From Virgibacillus_O xinjiangensis (GTDB lineage Bacteria; Bacillota; Bacilli; Bacillales; Amphibacillaceae): a stretch of 64,000 bases of DNA. The position numbers and the translations under genes were made by a program. The notes under the pieces are model-generated. The model was not told the origin of the DNA. It saw only the letters and a program-made list of their open reading frames with translations, and made no database searches. Location: contig NZ_JBHRSA010000034.1 of assembly GCF_042643145.1 (NCBI RefSeq), positions 108,552 to 172,551 of the forward strand. The letters are read 5' to 3'. Positions 43,337 to 52,252 of this stretch are shown piece after piece (the first letter of the stretch is position 1; every line of letters starts with the position of its first letter).

Positions 43337-44224
43337 ATGCACGGTATTCTGCCTTTATGGAAGCCGAAAGGGATGACCTCCCATGATTGTGTCGTACGAA
43401 TTCGGAGATTATTCAAAACTAAAAAAGTGGGGCACACAGGTACGTTGGATCCTGAGGTAGAAGGTATTCTTCCTATCTGTATTGGGCAGGCTACCAAAAT
43501 CGTTCCTTTCCTGACCGATACAAAAAAGACATATATTGCGGAGCTTAAGCTCGGTTGGTCAACAGAGACGGAAGACGATCAGGGAGAAATCATAGAAAGA
43601 AAGCCAGTGACCGATTTTCCCACTGAAGAAACGGTGGATAATGTGCTACAATCATTCAAAGGAGAGATTACTCAGATACCACCGATGTATTCTGCCGTCA
43701 AGGTGAACGGCAGAAAACTGTATGAATATGCCAGGAAGAATTTAGAAGTGGAACGGCCAAAAAGGAGTGTAACCATTTTTGAAATAGAGAGAATTTCTCT
43801 GCAAGAAGAGAAGATCCGTTTCAAGGTTGTCTGCTCCAAAGGTACATATATCCGTACGTTGTGTGTCAATATTGGTGAAAAACTTGGATATCCTGCCCAT
43901 ATGTCCGATCTTTGTCGCACCCAGACAGGTTCATTTGATGAGAAAGATGGCTTAAGTTTCACGGAAATTGAAGAGGCTGTTATGAATCAGAAGGAAGAAC
44001 AGCTGCTTTGCCCCTTACTCAGGGGGGTAGACCATCTTGATGAACTGCAAGTAGACGAGAGTATCAAGAGAAAGGTGGAAAACGGCAGGAAATTAGAAAA
44101 GCCCGAGCAACCGATAAAAACGGATCCTTTCAGAGTTATGCATGGCCGGGAATTACTGGCAATCTATCAAAATCACCCAGAGAAGAACGGACAAATCAAG
44201 CCGGTCCGGGTCTTTCAGGTGTGA
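43337..44224 (+). CDS. truB: tRNA pseudouridine-55 synthase TruB
   Basis: Makes the universal pseudouridine-55 in the T loop of tRNAs. The 295-residue protein has the catalytic Asp38 in GHTGTLDPEVEGILP and the N-terminal GILPLWKPKGMTSHD. The KVNGRKLYEYAR and CSKGTYIRTL segments are also intact, and a C-terminal PUA-like region follows. I chose the ATG at 43337, 8 bases after GGAGG. ribF follows after 18 bases. Confidence 0.96.
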   Translation: MHGILPLWKPKGMTSHDCVVRIRRLFKTKKVGHTGTLDPEVEGILPICIGQATKIVPFLTDTKKTYIAELKLGWSTETEDDQGEIIERKPVTDFPTEETVDNVLQSFKGEITQIPPMYSAVKVNGRKLYEYARKNLEVERPKRSVTIFEIERISLQEEKIRFKVVCSKGTYIRTLCVNIGEKLGYPAHMSDLCRTQTGSFDEKDGLSFTEIEEAVMNQKEEQLLCPLLRGVDHLDELQVDESIKRKVENGRKLEKPEQPIKTDPFRVMHGRELLAIYQNHPEKNGQIKPVRVFQV

Positions 44225-44242
44225 AAAAGCAGGTGAAAGATA

Positions 44243-45190
44243 TTGAGAACGTTTGAATTGAAATATCCTCATTCTTTTGAACAAGGAGAGCTGCCAGAAA
44301 CTGTGAGTGCCGTCGGTTTTTTTGACGGTGTTCATCAAGGACATCAAAAAGTTATTGAAACGGCTGTTATTGAAGCCCGGGAGAGAGGGATGGAAAGTGC
44401 GGTCATCACGTTCCACCCACATCCATCAGTAGTGTTGAAAGGGGCAGACCAGGTAAAATATCTGACCACCTTAAAAGAGAAACAAGAAATAATGGAACAG
44501 ATGGACGTCGACAGGCTGTATATCATCCGTTTCAACAAGGAATTGTCCTCCCTCTCTCCTCAGCAGTTTGTAGATCATTTTATTATCGGTTTGAATATTA
44601 GACACATGGTGGCTGGTTTCGACTATTCATTTGGCCATAAAGGTCAGGGAAGCATGGACAACCTGGAAAATTATACAAGAGGTTTCTTTACCCATACCAC
44701 CGTTGATAAGGTAACCATGGATTCAGAAAAAGTAAGTTCCTCCCGGATCAGGAAACTGTTGGTATCAGGAGAGATGGAACAGGCGAATGAACTACTGGGA
44801 AGGCCTTTCATCTTGGAGGGTCTCGTGATACATGGAGACCAACGTGGAAAAGAAATTGGATACCCTACAGCCAATCTGCAAGTCGACCATGATTCCCTGC
44901 TGCCAAAACCAGGGATTTATGCAGTAAAGGTGAACTATAAAGGAGCAACTCATTACGGGATGGCCAACATTGGGACCAACCCAACCTTCACGGCAGAGAG
45001 GGAAGATTTATCCATCGAAGTGAACATTCTTGATTACGATAACGACCTCTATGGAGAAATGCTGCAGGTTGAATGGTACAGGTATATCAGGGAAGAAGAG
45101 AGATTCAATGGGGTAAAAGAACTTGTGGAGCGTATTGCTCAGGACGAGCGTGAAATTCGTTCCTTTTTCGCCGCCAATGGAATGGAATGA
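44243..45190 (+). CDS. ribF: Bifunctional riboflavin kinase / FAD synthetase
   Basis: Converts riboflavin to FMN and then FAD. The 315-residue protein has an N-terminal adenylyltransferase domain with FFDGVHQGHQKVI (about 24-36) and the downstream SSSRIRKLL nucleotide-binding element. The C-terminal riboflavin kinase domain contains GDQRGKEIGYPTANL (about 200-214). The TTG start follows AGGTGAAA. In B. subtilis this gene is called ribC and mutations in it deregulate riboflavin synthesis. rpsO follows with its own promoter. Confidence 0.95.
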   Translation: MRTFELKYPHSFEQGELPETVSAVGFFDGVHQGHQKVIETAVIEARERGMESAVITFHPHPSVVLKGADQVKYLTTLKEKQEIMEQMDVDRLYIIRFNKELSSLSPQQFVDHFIIGLNIRHMVAGFDYSFGHKGQGSMDNLENYTRGFFTHTTVDKVTMDSEKVSSSRIRKLLVSGEMEQANELLGRPFILEGLVIHGDQRGKEIGYPTANLQVDHDSLLPKPGIYAVKVNYKGATHYGMANIGTNPTFTAEREDLSIEVNILDYDNDLYGEMLQVEWYRYIREEERFNGVKELVERIAQDEREIRSFFAANGME

Positions 45191-45209
45191 AAGAATTCCA
45201 GCTTTCCCC

Positions 45210-45238
45210 TTGCATTTCCGTACAAAACAAGGTAAGAT
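45210..45238 (+). promoter_or_regulatory. Sigma-A promoter for rpsO
   Basis: -35 TTGCAT (45210-45215), 17-base spacer, -10 TAAGAT (45233-45238). Confidence 0.65.
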
Positions 45239-45244
45239 TATCAA

Positions 45245-45327
45245 GGTAGAACCATCGCTTGGCAAATCGCAACTCCGGCGTTTGCTAGGGGAGTGGGGAT
45301 AAGACAGATTGATAGGAGGTGAACCAG
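45245..45327 (+). promoter_or_regulatory. Structured leader of rpsO
   Basis: About 85 transcribed bases before rpsO, with GC-rich blocks (CGCTTGGCAAATCGC, CTCCGGCG, AGGGGAGTGGGG). S15 mRNAs commonly carry a leader that S15 binds to repress its own translation; position and length fit, but I cannot verify a fold. Confidence 0.45.
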
Positions 45328-45597
45328 ATGGCAATCACACAAGAACGTAAGAATGAAATCATCAATGAATACAAGGTTCATGAAAATGACACTGGTTCTC
45401 CAGAGGTACAGATCGCTGTACTTACTGAAGAGATCACAACATTAAATGAACATTTGCGTGTTCATAAAAAAGACCACCATTCACGTCGCGGTCTTTTGAA
45501 AATGGTTGGTAAGCGTCGTAATTTGCTGAACTACCTTCGTAAAAAAGACGTTACCCGCTACCGTGAACTAATTAAGAGCCTCGGCCTACGTCGATAA
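45328..45597 (+). CDS. rpsO: 30S ribosomal protein S15
   Basis: Primary rRNA-binding protein of the 30S platform. The 89-residue product starts MAITQERKNEIINEYKVHENDTGSPEVQ (split) and contains the conserved HLRVHKKDHHSRRGLL (about 40-55). The ATG at 45328 is 7 bases after AGGAGGTG. It is followed by a strong terminator and then pnp, the common bacterial rpsO-pnp order. Confidence 0.97.
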   Translation: MAITQERKNEIINEYKVHENDTGSPEVQIAVLTEEITTLNEHLRVHKKDHHSRRGLLKMVGKRRNLLNYLRKKDVTRYRELIKSLGLRR

Positions 45598-45600
45598 GCA

Positions 45601-45628
45601 AAAAGCAGGAGAAATCCTGCTTTTTTTA
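45601..45628 (+). terminator. Terminator after rpsO
   Basis: Eleven-base-pair stem (45601-45611 with 45616-45626), GAAA tetraloop, T run within and after the 3' arm. Confidence 0.88.
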
Positions 45629-45724
45629 ATATGTATACATCCCAGCCTACATAAAATTTACATTTTAAGTTATAAACTATAAAATGGGGTGGAGAATGTT
45701 CTACTGAAAGGAGCACGTTGATTA

Positions 45725-47839
45725 ATGTCAGAAGAAAAACGCTTATTTTCTACAGAAATCGCCGGTAAGACGTTTACCGTTGAAGTTGGCGAATTAGCTA
45801 AACAGGCGAATGGTGCCTGTATGATCCATTATGGAGATACCGCTGTGCTATCCGTTGCTACAGCCTCCAAAGAACCAAAAGACCTGCCATTTTTCCCATT
45901 GACTGTAAATTATGAGGAGCGTCTTTATGCGGTCGGGAAAATACCTGGAGGATTCATCAAACGAGAGGGGCGACCAAGCGAAAAAGCAATCTTGTCATCG
46001 CGTTTGATCGACAGACCAATCCGTCCTCTCTTCCCTGATGGTTTTCGAAATGAAGTACAAGTCATTTCCACTGTAATGAGTGTAGATCAGGATTGTTCCT
46101 CCGAAATTGCAGCAATGATCGGTTCTTCTATTGCATTAAGCATCTCTGATATACCTTTTGAAGAGCCTATTGCCGGGGTACATGTCGGCAGGGTTGACGG
46201 AGAGTTCGTCATTAATCCGACAATAGAGCAGGAGGAACAGAGCGATATCGAGTTGACTGTGGCAGGAACCAAGGATGCTATCAATATGGTGGAAGCCGGT
46301 GCTGACGAAGTGCCCGAAGAAGTGATGCTTGAAGCCATTATGTTCGGCCATGAGGAAATCAAAAGGCTGGTTGCGTTCCAAGAGGAAATCGTCCAAGCAG
46401 TCGGTGTTCCTAAATCACCGGTAACTTTGGTCGAAACTGACGAAGAGATCGCCGCCCAGGTGGAAGCCCAAGCAAAAGATAAATTGCCTGAGGCAATCCG
46501 GGTGAAAGAGAAACATGCAAGGGAAGAAGCAATCAGCAATGTGAAAGAAGAAATTCTTGACTCTTATGAAGAAGAGGAAGAGGATGTTATCAAACAAGTG
46601 AAAAATGTATTGGATAAAATGGTGAAAGAGGAAGTGCGCAGGCTCATTACCAAAGAAAAGGTAAGACCGGATGGACGTGGCCTCGATGAAATCCGTGCAC
46701 TGTCATCCAGAATCAATGTACTTCCCCGTACGCATGGATCAGGTCTTTTCACTAGAGGACAGACACAAGCATTGAGCATATGTACCCTGGGAGCCTTGGG
46801 TGATGTTCAGATTCTAGATGGATTGGATCTGGAAGAGTCCAAGCGTTTCATGCATCATTACAACTTCCCACAATACAGTGTTGGGGAAACAGGACCAATC
46901 AGAGGACCGGGACGTCGTGAAATCGGCCATGGCGCACTTGGAGAGCGGGCATTGGAGAAAGTAGTTCCAAATGAAAAAGAATTCCCGTACACCATCCGTC
47001 TCGTTTCCGAAGTGCTCGAATCGAACGGCTCCACTTCACAGGCCAGTATTTGTGCAAGCACCTTAGCTATGATGGCTGCCGGCGTTCCAATTAAAGCACC
47101 TGTTGCCGGAATTGCTATGGGTCTTGTCAAATCAGGAGAAGATTATTCTATCCTGACTGATATTCAAGGCATGGAGGATGCCCTTGGCGATATGGACTTT
47201 AAAGTGGCCGGTACAGAGAAGGGTGTCACCGCATTACAAATGGATATCAAAATAGACGGACTGTCAAGAGAGATACTACAGGAGGCATTGCAACAGGCTA
47301 GAACGGGCCGCCTGCAAATTCTTGAACATATGCAAGGGACCATCGAACAGCCAAAGGCTGAACTATCCGAGTATGCGCCAAAGATTTTGACGATGCAAAT
47401 CAATCCGGATAAAATCCGTGATGTCATTGGACCAAGCGGTAAACAGATCAACAAGATTATTGATGAAACAGGTGTGAAAATCGATATAGAGCAAGATGGT
47501 AATGTATTTATCTCTTCCACCGATGCAGATATGAACAGAAAAGCTCAGAAAATCATTGAAGACCTCGTTCGCGAAGTAGAAGCTGGTGAAATATACCTGG
47601 GTACTGTGAAGCGTATCGAAAAATTCGGGGCGTTTGTCGAGTTGTTCAAAGGAAAAGACGGACTCGTCCATATTTCCGAATTAGCGGAAGAACGCACCAA
47701 TAAGGTGGAAGATGTTGTATCCATCGGTGATCAGATTAAAGTTAAAGTCAAAGAGATCGACCGCCAAGGCCGGGTTAATTTGTCACGTAAAGCTGTGCTG
47801 AAAGAAGAGAGAGAAGAAGCAGAGAAGGCCCAACAATAA
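45725..47839 (+). CDS. pnp: Polyribonucleotide nucleotidyltransferase (PNPase)
   Basis: Phosphorolytic 3'-5' exoribonuclease of mRNA decay. The 704-residue protein has two RNase PH-type domains (about 10-230 and 315-545) separated by a helical domain. The phosphate-binding GSTSQASICAS segment is in the second. A KH domain (VIGPSGKQINKI, about 565-576) and a C-terminal S1 domain (about 622-692) follow. ATG start after AAAGGAGCACG. Typical length. It follows rpsO and is followed by ylxY, as in B. subtilis. Confidence 0.97.
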   Translation: MSEEKRLFSTEIAGKTFTVEVGELAKQANGACMIHYGDTAVLSVATASKEPKDLPFFPLTVNYEERLYAVGKIPGGFIKREGRPSEKAILSSRLIDRPIRPLFPDGFRNEVQVISTVMSVDQDCSSEIAAMIGSSIALSISDIPFEEPIAGVHVGRVDGEFVINPTIEQEEQSDIELTVAGTKDAINMVEAGADEVPEEVMLEAIMFGHEEIKRLVAFQEEIVQAVGVPKSPVTLVETDEEIAAQVEAQAKDKLPEAIRVKEKHAREEAISNVKEEILDSYEEEEEDVIKQVKNVLDKMVKEEVRRLITKEKVRPDGRGLDEIRALSSRINVLPRTHGSGLFTRGQTQALSICTLGALGDVQILDGLDLEESKRFMHHYNFPQYSVGETGPIRGPGRREIGHGALGERALEKVVPNEKEFPYTIRLVSEVLESNGSTSQASICASTLAMMAAGVPIKAPVAGIAMGLVKSGEDYSILTDIQGMEDALGDMDFKVAGTEKGVTALQMDIKIDGLSREILQEALQQARTGRLQILEHMQGTIEQPKAELSEYAPKILTMQINPDKIRDVIGPSGKQINKIIDETGVKIDIEQDGNVFISSTDADMNRKAQKIIEDLVREVEAGEIYLGTVKRIEKFGAFVELFKGKDGLVHISELAEERTNKVEDVVSIGDQIKVKVKEIDRQGRVNLSRKAVLKEEREEAEKAQQ

Positions 47840-47853
47840 AATGTCTTAAAAAC

Positions 47854-47881
47854 AAGAAGCTGGATTCCAGTTTCTTTTTTT
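47854..47881 (+). terminator. Terminator after pnp
   Basis: Ten-base-pair stem with one G-T pair (47854-47863 with 47867-47876), ATT loop, long T run. Confidence 0.85.
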
Positions 47882-48018
47882 ATTGGGATTTATAACGGTA
47901 CATGGGGCAGGCTGTACCTTTTAAGAGGCTTCTCTAAAGCAAATACAGCAACAATCGAAGACAATAGATGGCATACCTTGTCCCTTCCTTACATAAAGTT
48001 TAACAGGAGGGGATAGCC

Positions 48019-48963
48019 ATGCGTCATCTTTCAAAAGCTGTTCATTTGCTGGTGTTTATCATTATTGTGGCTTTAGCATTTGATATAAACCACAATCCCT
48101 TTTTCGTTTCAGAATTTCCTGCCATATCAACCAGCATGTCTGCTGAGGATCCTTTATATCAAGAAATACAGGAAAAAAGCAGAGAATTGGCCGAAAAGCC
48201 GCAAGACGCCTACATAGATCAAGTTTGGCATAAGACACCAGGTAGAAATGGATTGGAAGTAGACATACAGGCATCCTATGAAAAGATGAAGGAAAAGGGC
48301 TCTTATGATGAGGCACTTCTGGAATACAAGCAGATTCCTCCGGCTACGAAATTGAAGGATTTGCCCGCCTCTCCTATATATAGAGGCCATCCGGACAAAG
48401 AAATGGTTGCATTCTTGATCAATGTATCGTGGGGGACGGAACATATTCCCGATATTCTCCGGGTACTAAAAGAGAATAACGTAAAGGCTACATTCTTTAT
48501 CGAGGGAAAATGGGCAAAGGAAAATGCAGGGTACGTGAAAATGATTCATGAACAAGGACATGTTGTTGGCAACCATGCGTATAATCATCCTGACATGAGA
48601 AAGCTCTCCTCGGGAGATATTGCCGAACAGATTTCCAGAACCAATGACATCATCAAAGCGACAATTGGTATTTCTCCAGAATGGTTCGCGCCGCCTAGCG
48701 GCAATTATACGGATGAAGTGGTCAGGACTGCACATCAGATGGAAATGGAGACGATTCTGTGGACCGTGGACACGATTGATTGGAAGAATCCATCTGTTTC
48801 TGTTATGATAAACCGGGTAAATGACAGGATTCATAGAGGGGCCACCATTCTGATGCACCCGACTCCGGCTATTGTGGAAGGACTGGAACCGTTGATCAAG
48901 AATATTAAAGGTAGAGGTTATAAGATCGATACGATTGATAAGCTATTAAGAGAAGAAAGATAG
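48019..48963 (+). CDS. ylxY: Polysaccharide deacetylase-family protein YlxY
   Basis: NodB-fold protein conserved after pnp in spore-formers. The 314-residue product has an N-terminal hydrophobic signal/anchor (about 8-21) and an extracellular NodB domain (about 128-310). The first catalytic motif, usually TFDDG, reads LINVSWGTE here, so both metal/base aspartates are missing. The second motif keeps two histidines (HAYNHPDM) and the RxPxG-like motif reads FAPPSGNY. YlxY proteins as a group show this change, so it may bind rather than cleave polysaccharide. ATG after GGAGGGGAT. Confidence 0.92.
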   Translation: MRHLSKAVHLLVFIIIVALAFDINHNPFFVSEFPAISTSMSAEDPLYQEIQEKSRELAEKPQDAYIDQVWHKTPGRNGLEVDIQASYEKMKEKGSYDEALLEYKQIPPATKLKDLPASPIYRGHPDKEMVAFLINVSWGTEHIPDILRVLKENNVKATFFIEGKWAKENAGYVKMIHEQGHVVGNHAYNHPDMRKLSSGDIAEQISRTNDIIKATIGISPEWFAPPSGNYTDEVVRTAHQMEMETILWTVDTIDWKNPSVSVMINRVNDRIHRGATILMHPTPAIVEGLEPLIKNIKGRGYKIDTIDKLLREER

Positions 48964-48988
48964 GGTATCTATATGTAGGAGGGAAACT

Positions 48989-50209
48989 ATGATTGAAAAA
49001 CATACAAGCAAAAACGGTCTTCGAATAGTGATGGAAAATATACCTTCAGTACGCTCGGTAACTATAGGTATCTGGGTCCTTACCGGCTCAAGAAATGAAA
49101 CAGATCGCAATAACGGGATTTCTCACTTTCTAGAGCACATGTTCTTCAAGGGAACAGATAAAAGATCTCCTCAAGAAATTGCCGAAGCTTTTGATTCTAT
49201 TGGCGGCCAGGTGAATGCCTTCACTTCCAAAGAATATACGTGTTTCTACGCAAAGGTGCTTGATACCCATAAAGAGTATGCACTAGAAATACTGGCTGAT
49301 ATGTTTTTCCATTCTTCTTTTGATGAAGAAGAAATGGAGCGGGAGAAAAAAGTAGTATATGAAGAAATCAAGATGTATGAGGATACTCCGGATGATATTG
49401 TCCATGATCTCTTAGCCAGAGCTTCTTATGGCGAGCACCCGCTTGGGTACCCTATTCTAGGTACGGAAAAGCAGCTGAAGTCCTTTACAGCCGACACATT
49501 GAGGAACTATATGGAGGAGCAGTATAGACCTGAAAATGTTGTCGTCTCTATTGCTGGAAATGTCGATCAGCCATTTTTAGAAAAAGTGGATGGCTATTTT
49601 GGTTCATACCAAGGAAATAAGACGAGCTCGGCGTTGGTAAAGCCAGATTTCATCGCTGAAAAAATTGAACGGAACAAAGATACAGAACAGGCACATCTTT
49701 GTCTAGGATATGACGGATTGGCAGTGGGGGATGAAGATGTATTCAGTCTTACCGTCATGAATAATGTGCTCGGCGGCAGTATGAGTTCTCGTTTGTTCCA
49801 GGATGTCCGTGAAAAAAGAGGATTAGCCTATTCTGTTTTTTCCTATCACTCATCTTTTCTTGATAATGGTCTGTTGACAATCTATGCTGGTACTGGAAAA
49901 GACCAACTCCCTTTGCTTCAGGATACGATGGATCAGACGGTCGACCATCTAATCGAAAAGGGACTTACTGACAAGGAATTGACGAACAGCAAAGAACAAC
50001 TGAAAGGGAATTTGATGCTCAGCTTGGAAAGCACCAACAGCAGGATGAGCCGTAATGGAAGGAATGAGATGTTGTTGAACCGTCATCGGAGTCTGGACGA
50101 GATGGTAGAAGAGATCGATGCAGTGGACCATCAATCCATTCAACGTGTAATAGAGAGAATTTTCAAGCAATCTCCTTCCACGGCGTTGATTGCTCCGAAA
50201 GCTGATTAA
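48989..50209 (+). CDS. mlpA: M16 zinc peptidase MlpA (YmxG)
   Basis: Insulinase/processing-peptidase-type metalloprotease. The 406-residue protein has the inverted zinc motif HFLEH (46-50) with the distal zinc ligand Glu in VVYEEIKMYED (about 119-129), and a second, non-catalytic M16 half carrying GGSMSSRLFQDVREKRGLAYSV (split). ATG start after GGAGGGAAA. In B. subtilis the orthologue affects extracellular protease gene expression. ymxH follows after a terminator. Confidence 0.94.
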   Translation: MIEKHTSKNGLRIVMENIPSVRSVTIGIWVLTGSRNETDRNNGISHFLEHMFFKGTDKRSPQEIAEAFDSIGGQVNAFTSKEYTCFYAKVLDTHKEYALEILADMFFHSSFDEEEMEREKKVVYEEIKMYEDTPDDIVHDLLARASYGEHPLGYPILGTEKQLKSFTADTLRNYMEEQYRPENVVVSIAGNVDQPFLEKVDGYFGSYQGNKTSSALVKPDFIAEKIERNKDTEQAHLCLGYDGLAVGDEDVFSLTVMNNVLGGSMSSRLFQDVREKRGLAYSVFSYHSSFLDNGLLTIYAGTGKDQLPLLQDTMDQTVDHLIEKGLTDKELTNSKEQLKGNLMLSLESTNSRMSRNGRNEMLLNRHRSLDEMVEEIDAVDHQSIQRVIERIFKQSPSTALIAPKAD

Positions 50210-50238
50210 AACCTGTGTACCTGCACAGGTTTTTTTTA
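50208..50238 (+). terminator. Terminator after mlpA
   Basis: Ten-base-pair stem (50208-50217 with 50224-50233), 6-base loop, run of eight T. Confidence 0.88.
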
Positions 50239-50321
50239 TCGAGGAAGAAAATGAAACGAAAGAATGACTGGCTTATTACTGCATATACATAGGAAGAAAA
50301 CGACCAAAATGGGGGATAATC

Positions 50322-50558
50322 ATGCGGTACAAAGAGGTCAGCGGCAAGGAAATCGTCAACATTAATCAGGGGGCCAGGCTGGGCATACTGGGACAGACGG
50401 ACCTGGAAATCGATGAGAATACGGGCCAAATCTTAGCTTTGATCCTTCCTAATTACAAATGGTTCGGACTCAAGAAAGAAGGAGAAGAAAGAAAGATTTA
50501 CTGGAATTCTATCCGGAAAATCGGTGATGACATGATTATGATCGAATTGGATGAATAA
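50322..50558 (+). CDS. ymxH: YlmC/YmxH-family PRC-barrel protein
   Basis: A 78-residue single PRC-barrel-like domain protein of the YlmC/YmxH family, common in spore-formers; function unknown. It starts MRYKEVSGKEIVNINQGARLG and has the barrel strand LALILPNYKWFG and the C-terminal IYWNSIRKIGDDMIMIEL. ATG after GGGGGATAA. It sits between mlpA and dpaA as in B. subtilis and ends in a good terminator, so it is probably a short transcript of its own. Confidence 0.9.
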   Translation: MRYKEVSGKEIVNINQGARLGILGQTDLEIDENTGQILALILPNYKWFGLKKEGEERKIYWNSIRKIGDDMIMIELDE

Positions 50559-50563
50559 GCGAT

Positions 50564-50593
50564 ACTCCGGCAGCAACAGGGCCGGAGTTTTTT
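50564..50593 (+). terminator. Terminator after ymxH
   Basis: Eight-base-pair GC-rich stem (50564-50571 with 50581-50588), 9-base loop, T run. Confidence 0.85.
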
Positions 50594-50643
50594 AGTTATT
50601 GGATATAGCCCCATAGTTACGGCATTTTTAACAAAACATTATC

Positions 50644-50670
50644 ACTCTCCGCGTGGAAATTCATAAGCTA
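50644..50670 (+). promoter_or_regulatory. Sigma-K-type promoter for dpaA-dpaB
   Basis: AC at 50644-50645, 16-base spacer, then CATAAGCTA at 50662-50670, matching the sigma-K pattern AC-N16/17-CATAnnnTA. It lies about 40 bases before dpaA, whose B. subtilis orthologue is transcribed by sigma-K in the mother cell. Confidence 0.7.
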
Positions 50671-50708
50671 TAAAGAAATATTAAAGGCTGAATGTCTGGA
50701 GGGGTCTC

Positions 50709-51605
50709 ATGACGATGAAACATAAAATAGCTGTAATAGGCGGAGATGCCCGATATCTCGAATTAATCCGTCAGCTTCAGGAACTACCCGGCACCGATAT
50801 TATACTGGTGGGCTTCGATAAATTGGAACAAGGATTTACTGGTATGAAGCAAATGGATTTTACAGAATTGGAGCAAGATCAGTTGGACGCTGTCATCCTA
50901 CCTATAACTGGAACCGATACAGAAGGAAACGTTGATACGGTATTCTCTGACCAGCATATTCAATTAACGGAAGATTGGATGAAAGATTTGAAGAAGGATG
51001 CTGTAATATTCAGTGGCATCGTGAATGATTACTTGAGGAACGCTGCTGAGCTAGCGGGCATATCATTAATACCGTTATTGGAGCGGGATGACGTAGCCAT
51101 TTACAATTCCATCCCGACTGCTGAAGGGACTATTATGATGGCCATTGAACACACGGACTATACTATCCACTCATCGAGAGTGGTTGTGGTCGGTTTTGGA
51201 AGAGTCGGCCAGACTGTAGCCAACAAATTTGCCGCTTTGGGTGCAGAGGTAAGTGTAAGCACCAAAAGCAGTAAAGATTTGGCCCGAATAAGTGAAATGG
51301 GTCTGAAAGCTGTACCATTGGATAATCTGAAGGAAACTGCCGAGAATTGTGACCTTCTTATCAATACCATTCCCGCCCCTGTAATAACGAGGGAATCCAT
51401 TCAGCACTTGCCGCCGCACGCCCTGATATTGGATTTAGCTTCCAAACCGGGGGGAACTGATTTCGATTATGCGAAACAGCGTGGAATCCAGGCCATCCTT
51501 GCAAGGAGTCTTCCAGGGATCGTGGCACCAAAAACGGCTGGGAAAATATTGGCCGATGTTATCAAGCAAATATTATTGGAAGAAAGGAGATCCATATGGA
51601 ATTGA
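50709..51605 (+). CDS. dpaA: Dipicolinate synthase subunit A (SpoVFA)
   Basis: With DpaB, makes dipicolinic acid, the spore-core calcium chelator, from dihydrodipicolinate in the mother cell. The 298-residue protein has an N-terminal domain (KIAVIGGDARYLELIRQL) and a C-terminal NAD(P)-binding Rossmann domain with VVVVGFGRVGQTVA (about 158-171) and ALILDLASKPGGTDF. ATG after GGAGGGGTC. Its last 10 bases overlap dpaB. The presence of this pair is the clearest evidence that the organism forms endospores. Confidence 0.96.
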   Translation: MTMKHKIAVIGGDARYLELIRQLQELPGTDIILVGFDKLEQGFTGMKQMDFTELEQDQLDAVILPITGTDTEGNVDTVFSDQHIQLTEDWMKDLKKDAVIFSGIVNDYLRNAAELAGISLIPLLERDDVAIYNSIPTAEGTIMMAIEHTDYTIHSSRVVVVGFGRVGQTVANKFAALGAEVSVSTKSSKDLARISEMGLKAVPLDNLKETAENCDLLINTIPAPVITRESIQHLPPHALILDLASKPGGTDFDYAKQRGIQAILARSLPGIVAPKTAGKILADVIKQILLEERRSIWN

Positions 51606-52186
51606 AAGGCAAGCGGATAGGTTTTGGATTGACCGGGTCACATCATATGCATGCCAAGGTCTTTCCGCAGATAGAAAAAATGATTGCCGATGGAGCAGAG
51701 GTCATACCAATAATATCCAGTACTGTAAAAAATACGACCACTAAGTTCGGAAAACCCCAAGATCATATCGACAAACTCGAAAGAATCACAGGAAAAAAAG
51801 TAGTTTCCACCATTCCGGAGGCAGAACCATTTGGTCCCAAAGACCCGTTGGATTGTATGGTGATTGCTCCACTTACTGGTAATTCCTTAAGTAAACTGGC
51901 GAATGCGTTAACTGATTCTCCCGTCTTAATGGCCGCTAAGTCAACGATCCGTAATCAGCAGCCTGTCGTATTGGGCATCTCCACCAATGATGCTTTAGGG
52001 CTCAATGGAGTAAATTTGATGAAACTGATGGCGACCAAATTCATTTATTTTATTCCATATGGCCAGGATAACCCCTATGATAAACCGAATTCATTGGTAG
52101 CTGATATGGAGAAATTGCCGGAAACTGTCGAATTTGCGCTAAAAGGAAAACAAATTCAGCCTGTAATCATTACTCATAATGCCTAA
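51596..52186 (+). CDS. dpaB: Dipicolinate synthase subunit B (SpoVFB)
   Basis: Flavoprotein-like partner of DpaA. The 196-residue protein has the UbiX/Dfp-type flavoprotein fold, beginning KGKRIGFGLTGSHHMHAKV, with DCMVIAPLTGNSLSKLANALTDSP (split about 87-110) as the nucleotide-binding part. The ATG overlaps dpaA and follows GAAAGGAGA. asd follows after 66 bases, linking dipicolinate formation to the lysine/diaminopimelate precursors, as in B. subtilis. Confidence 0.96.
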   Translation: MELKGKRIGFGLTGSHHMHAKVFPQIEKMIADGAEVIPIISSTVKNTTTKFGKPQDHIDKLERITGKKVVSTIPEAEPFGPKDPLDCMVIAPLTGNSLSKLANALTDSPVLMAAKSTIRNQQPVVLGISTNDALGLNGVNLMKLMATKFIYFIPYGQDNPYDKPNSLVADMEKLPETVEFALKGKQIQPVIITHNA

Positions 52187-52252
52187 TATATGATAGAATA
52201 ATATGCTAAGAACTGATGATTTTGATTTTTCATAGGAAAGGGAGTTTTGTAC

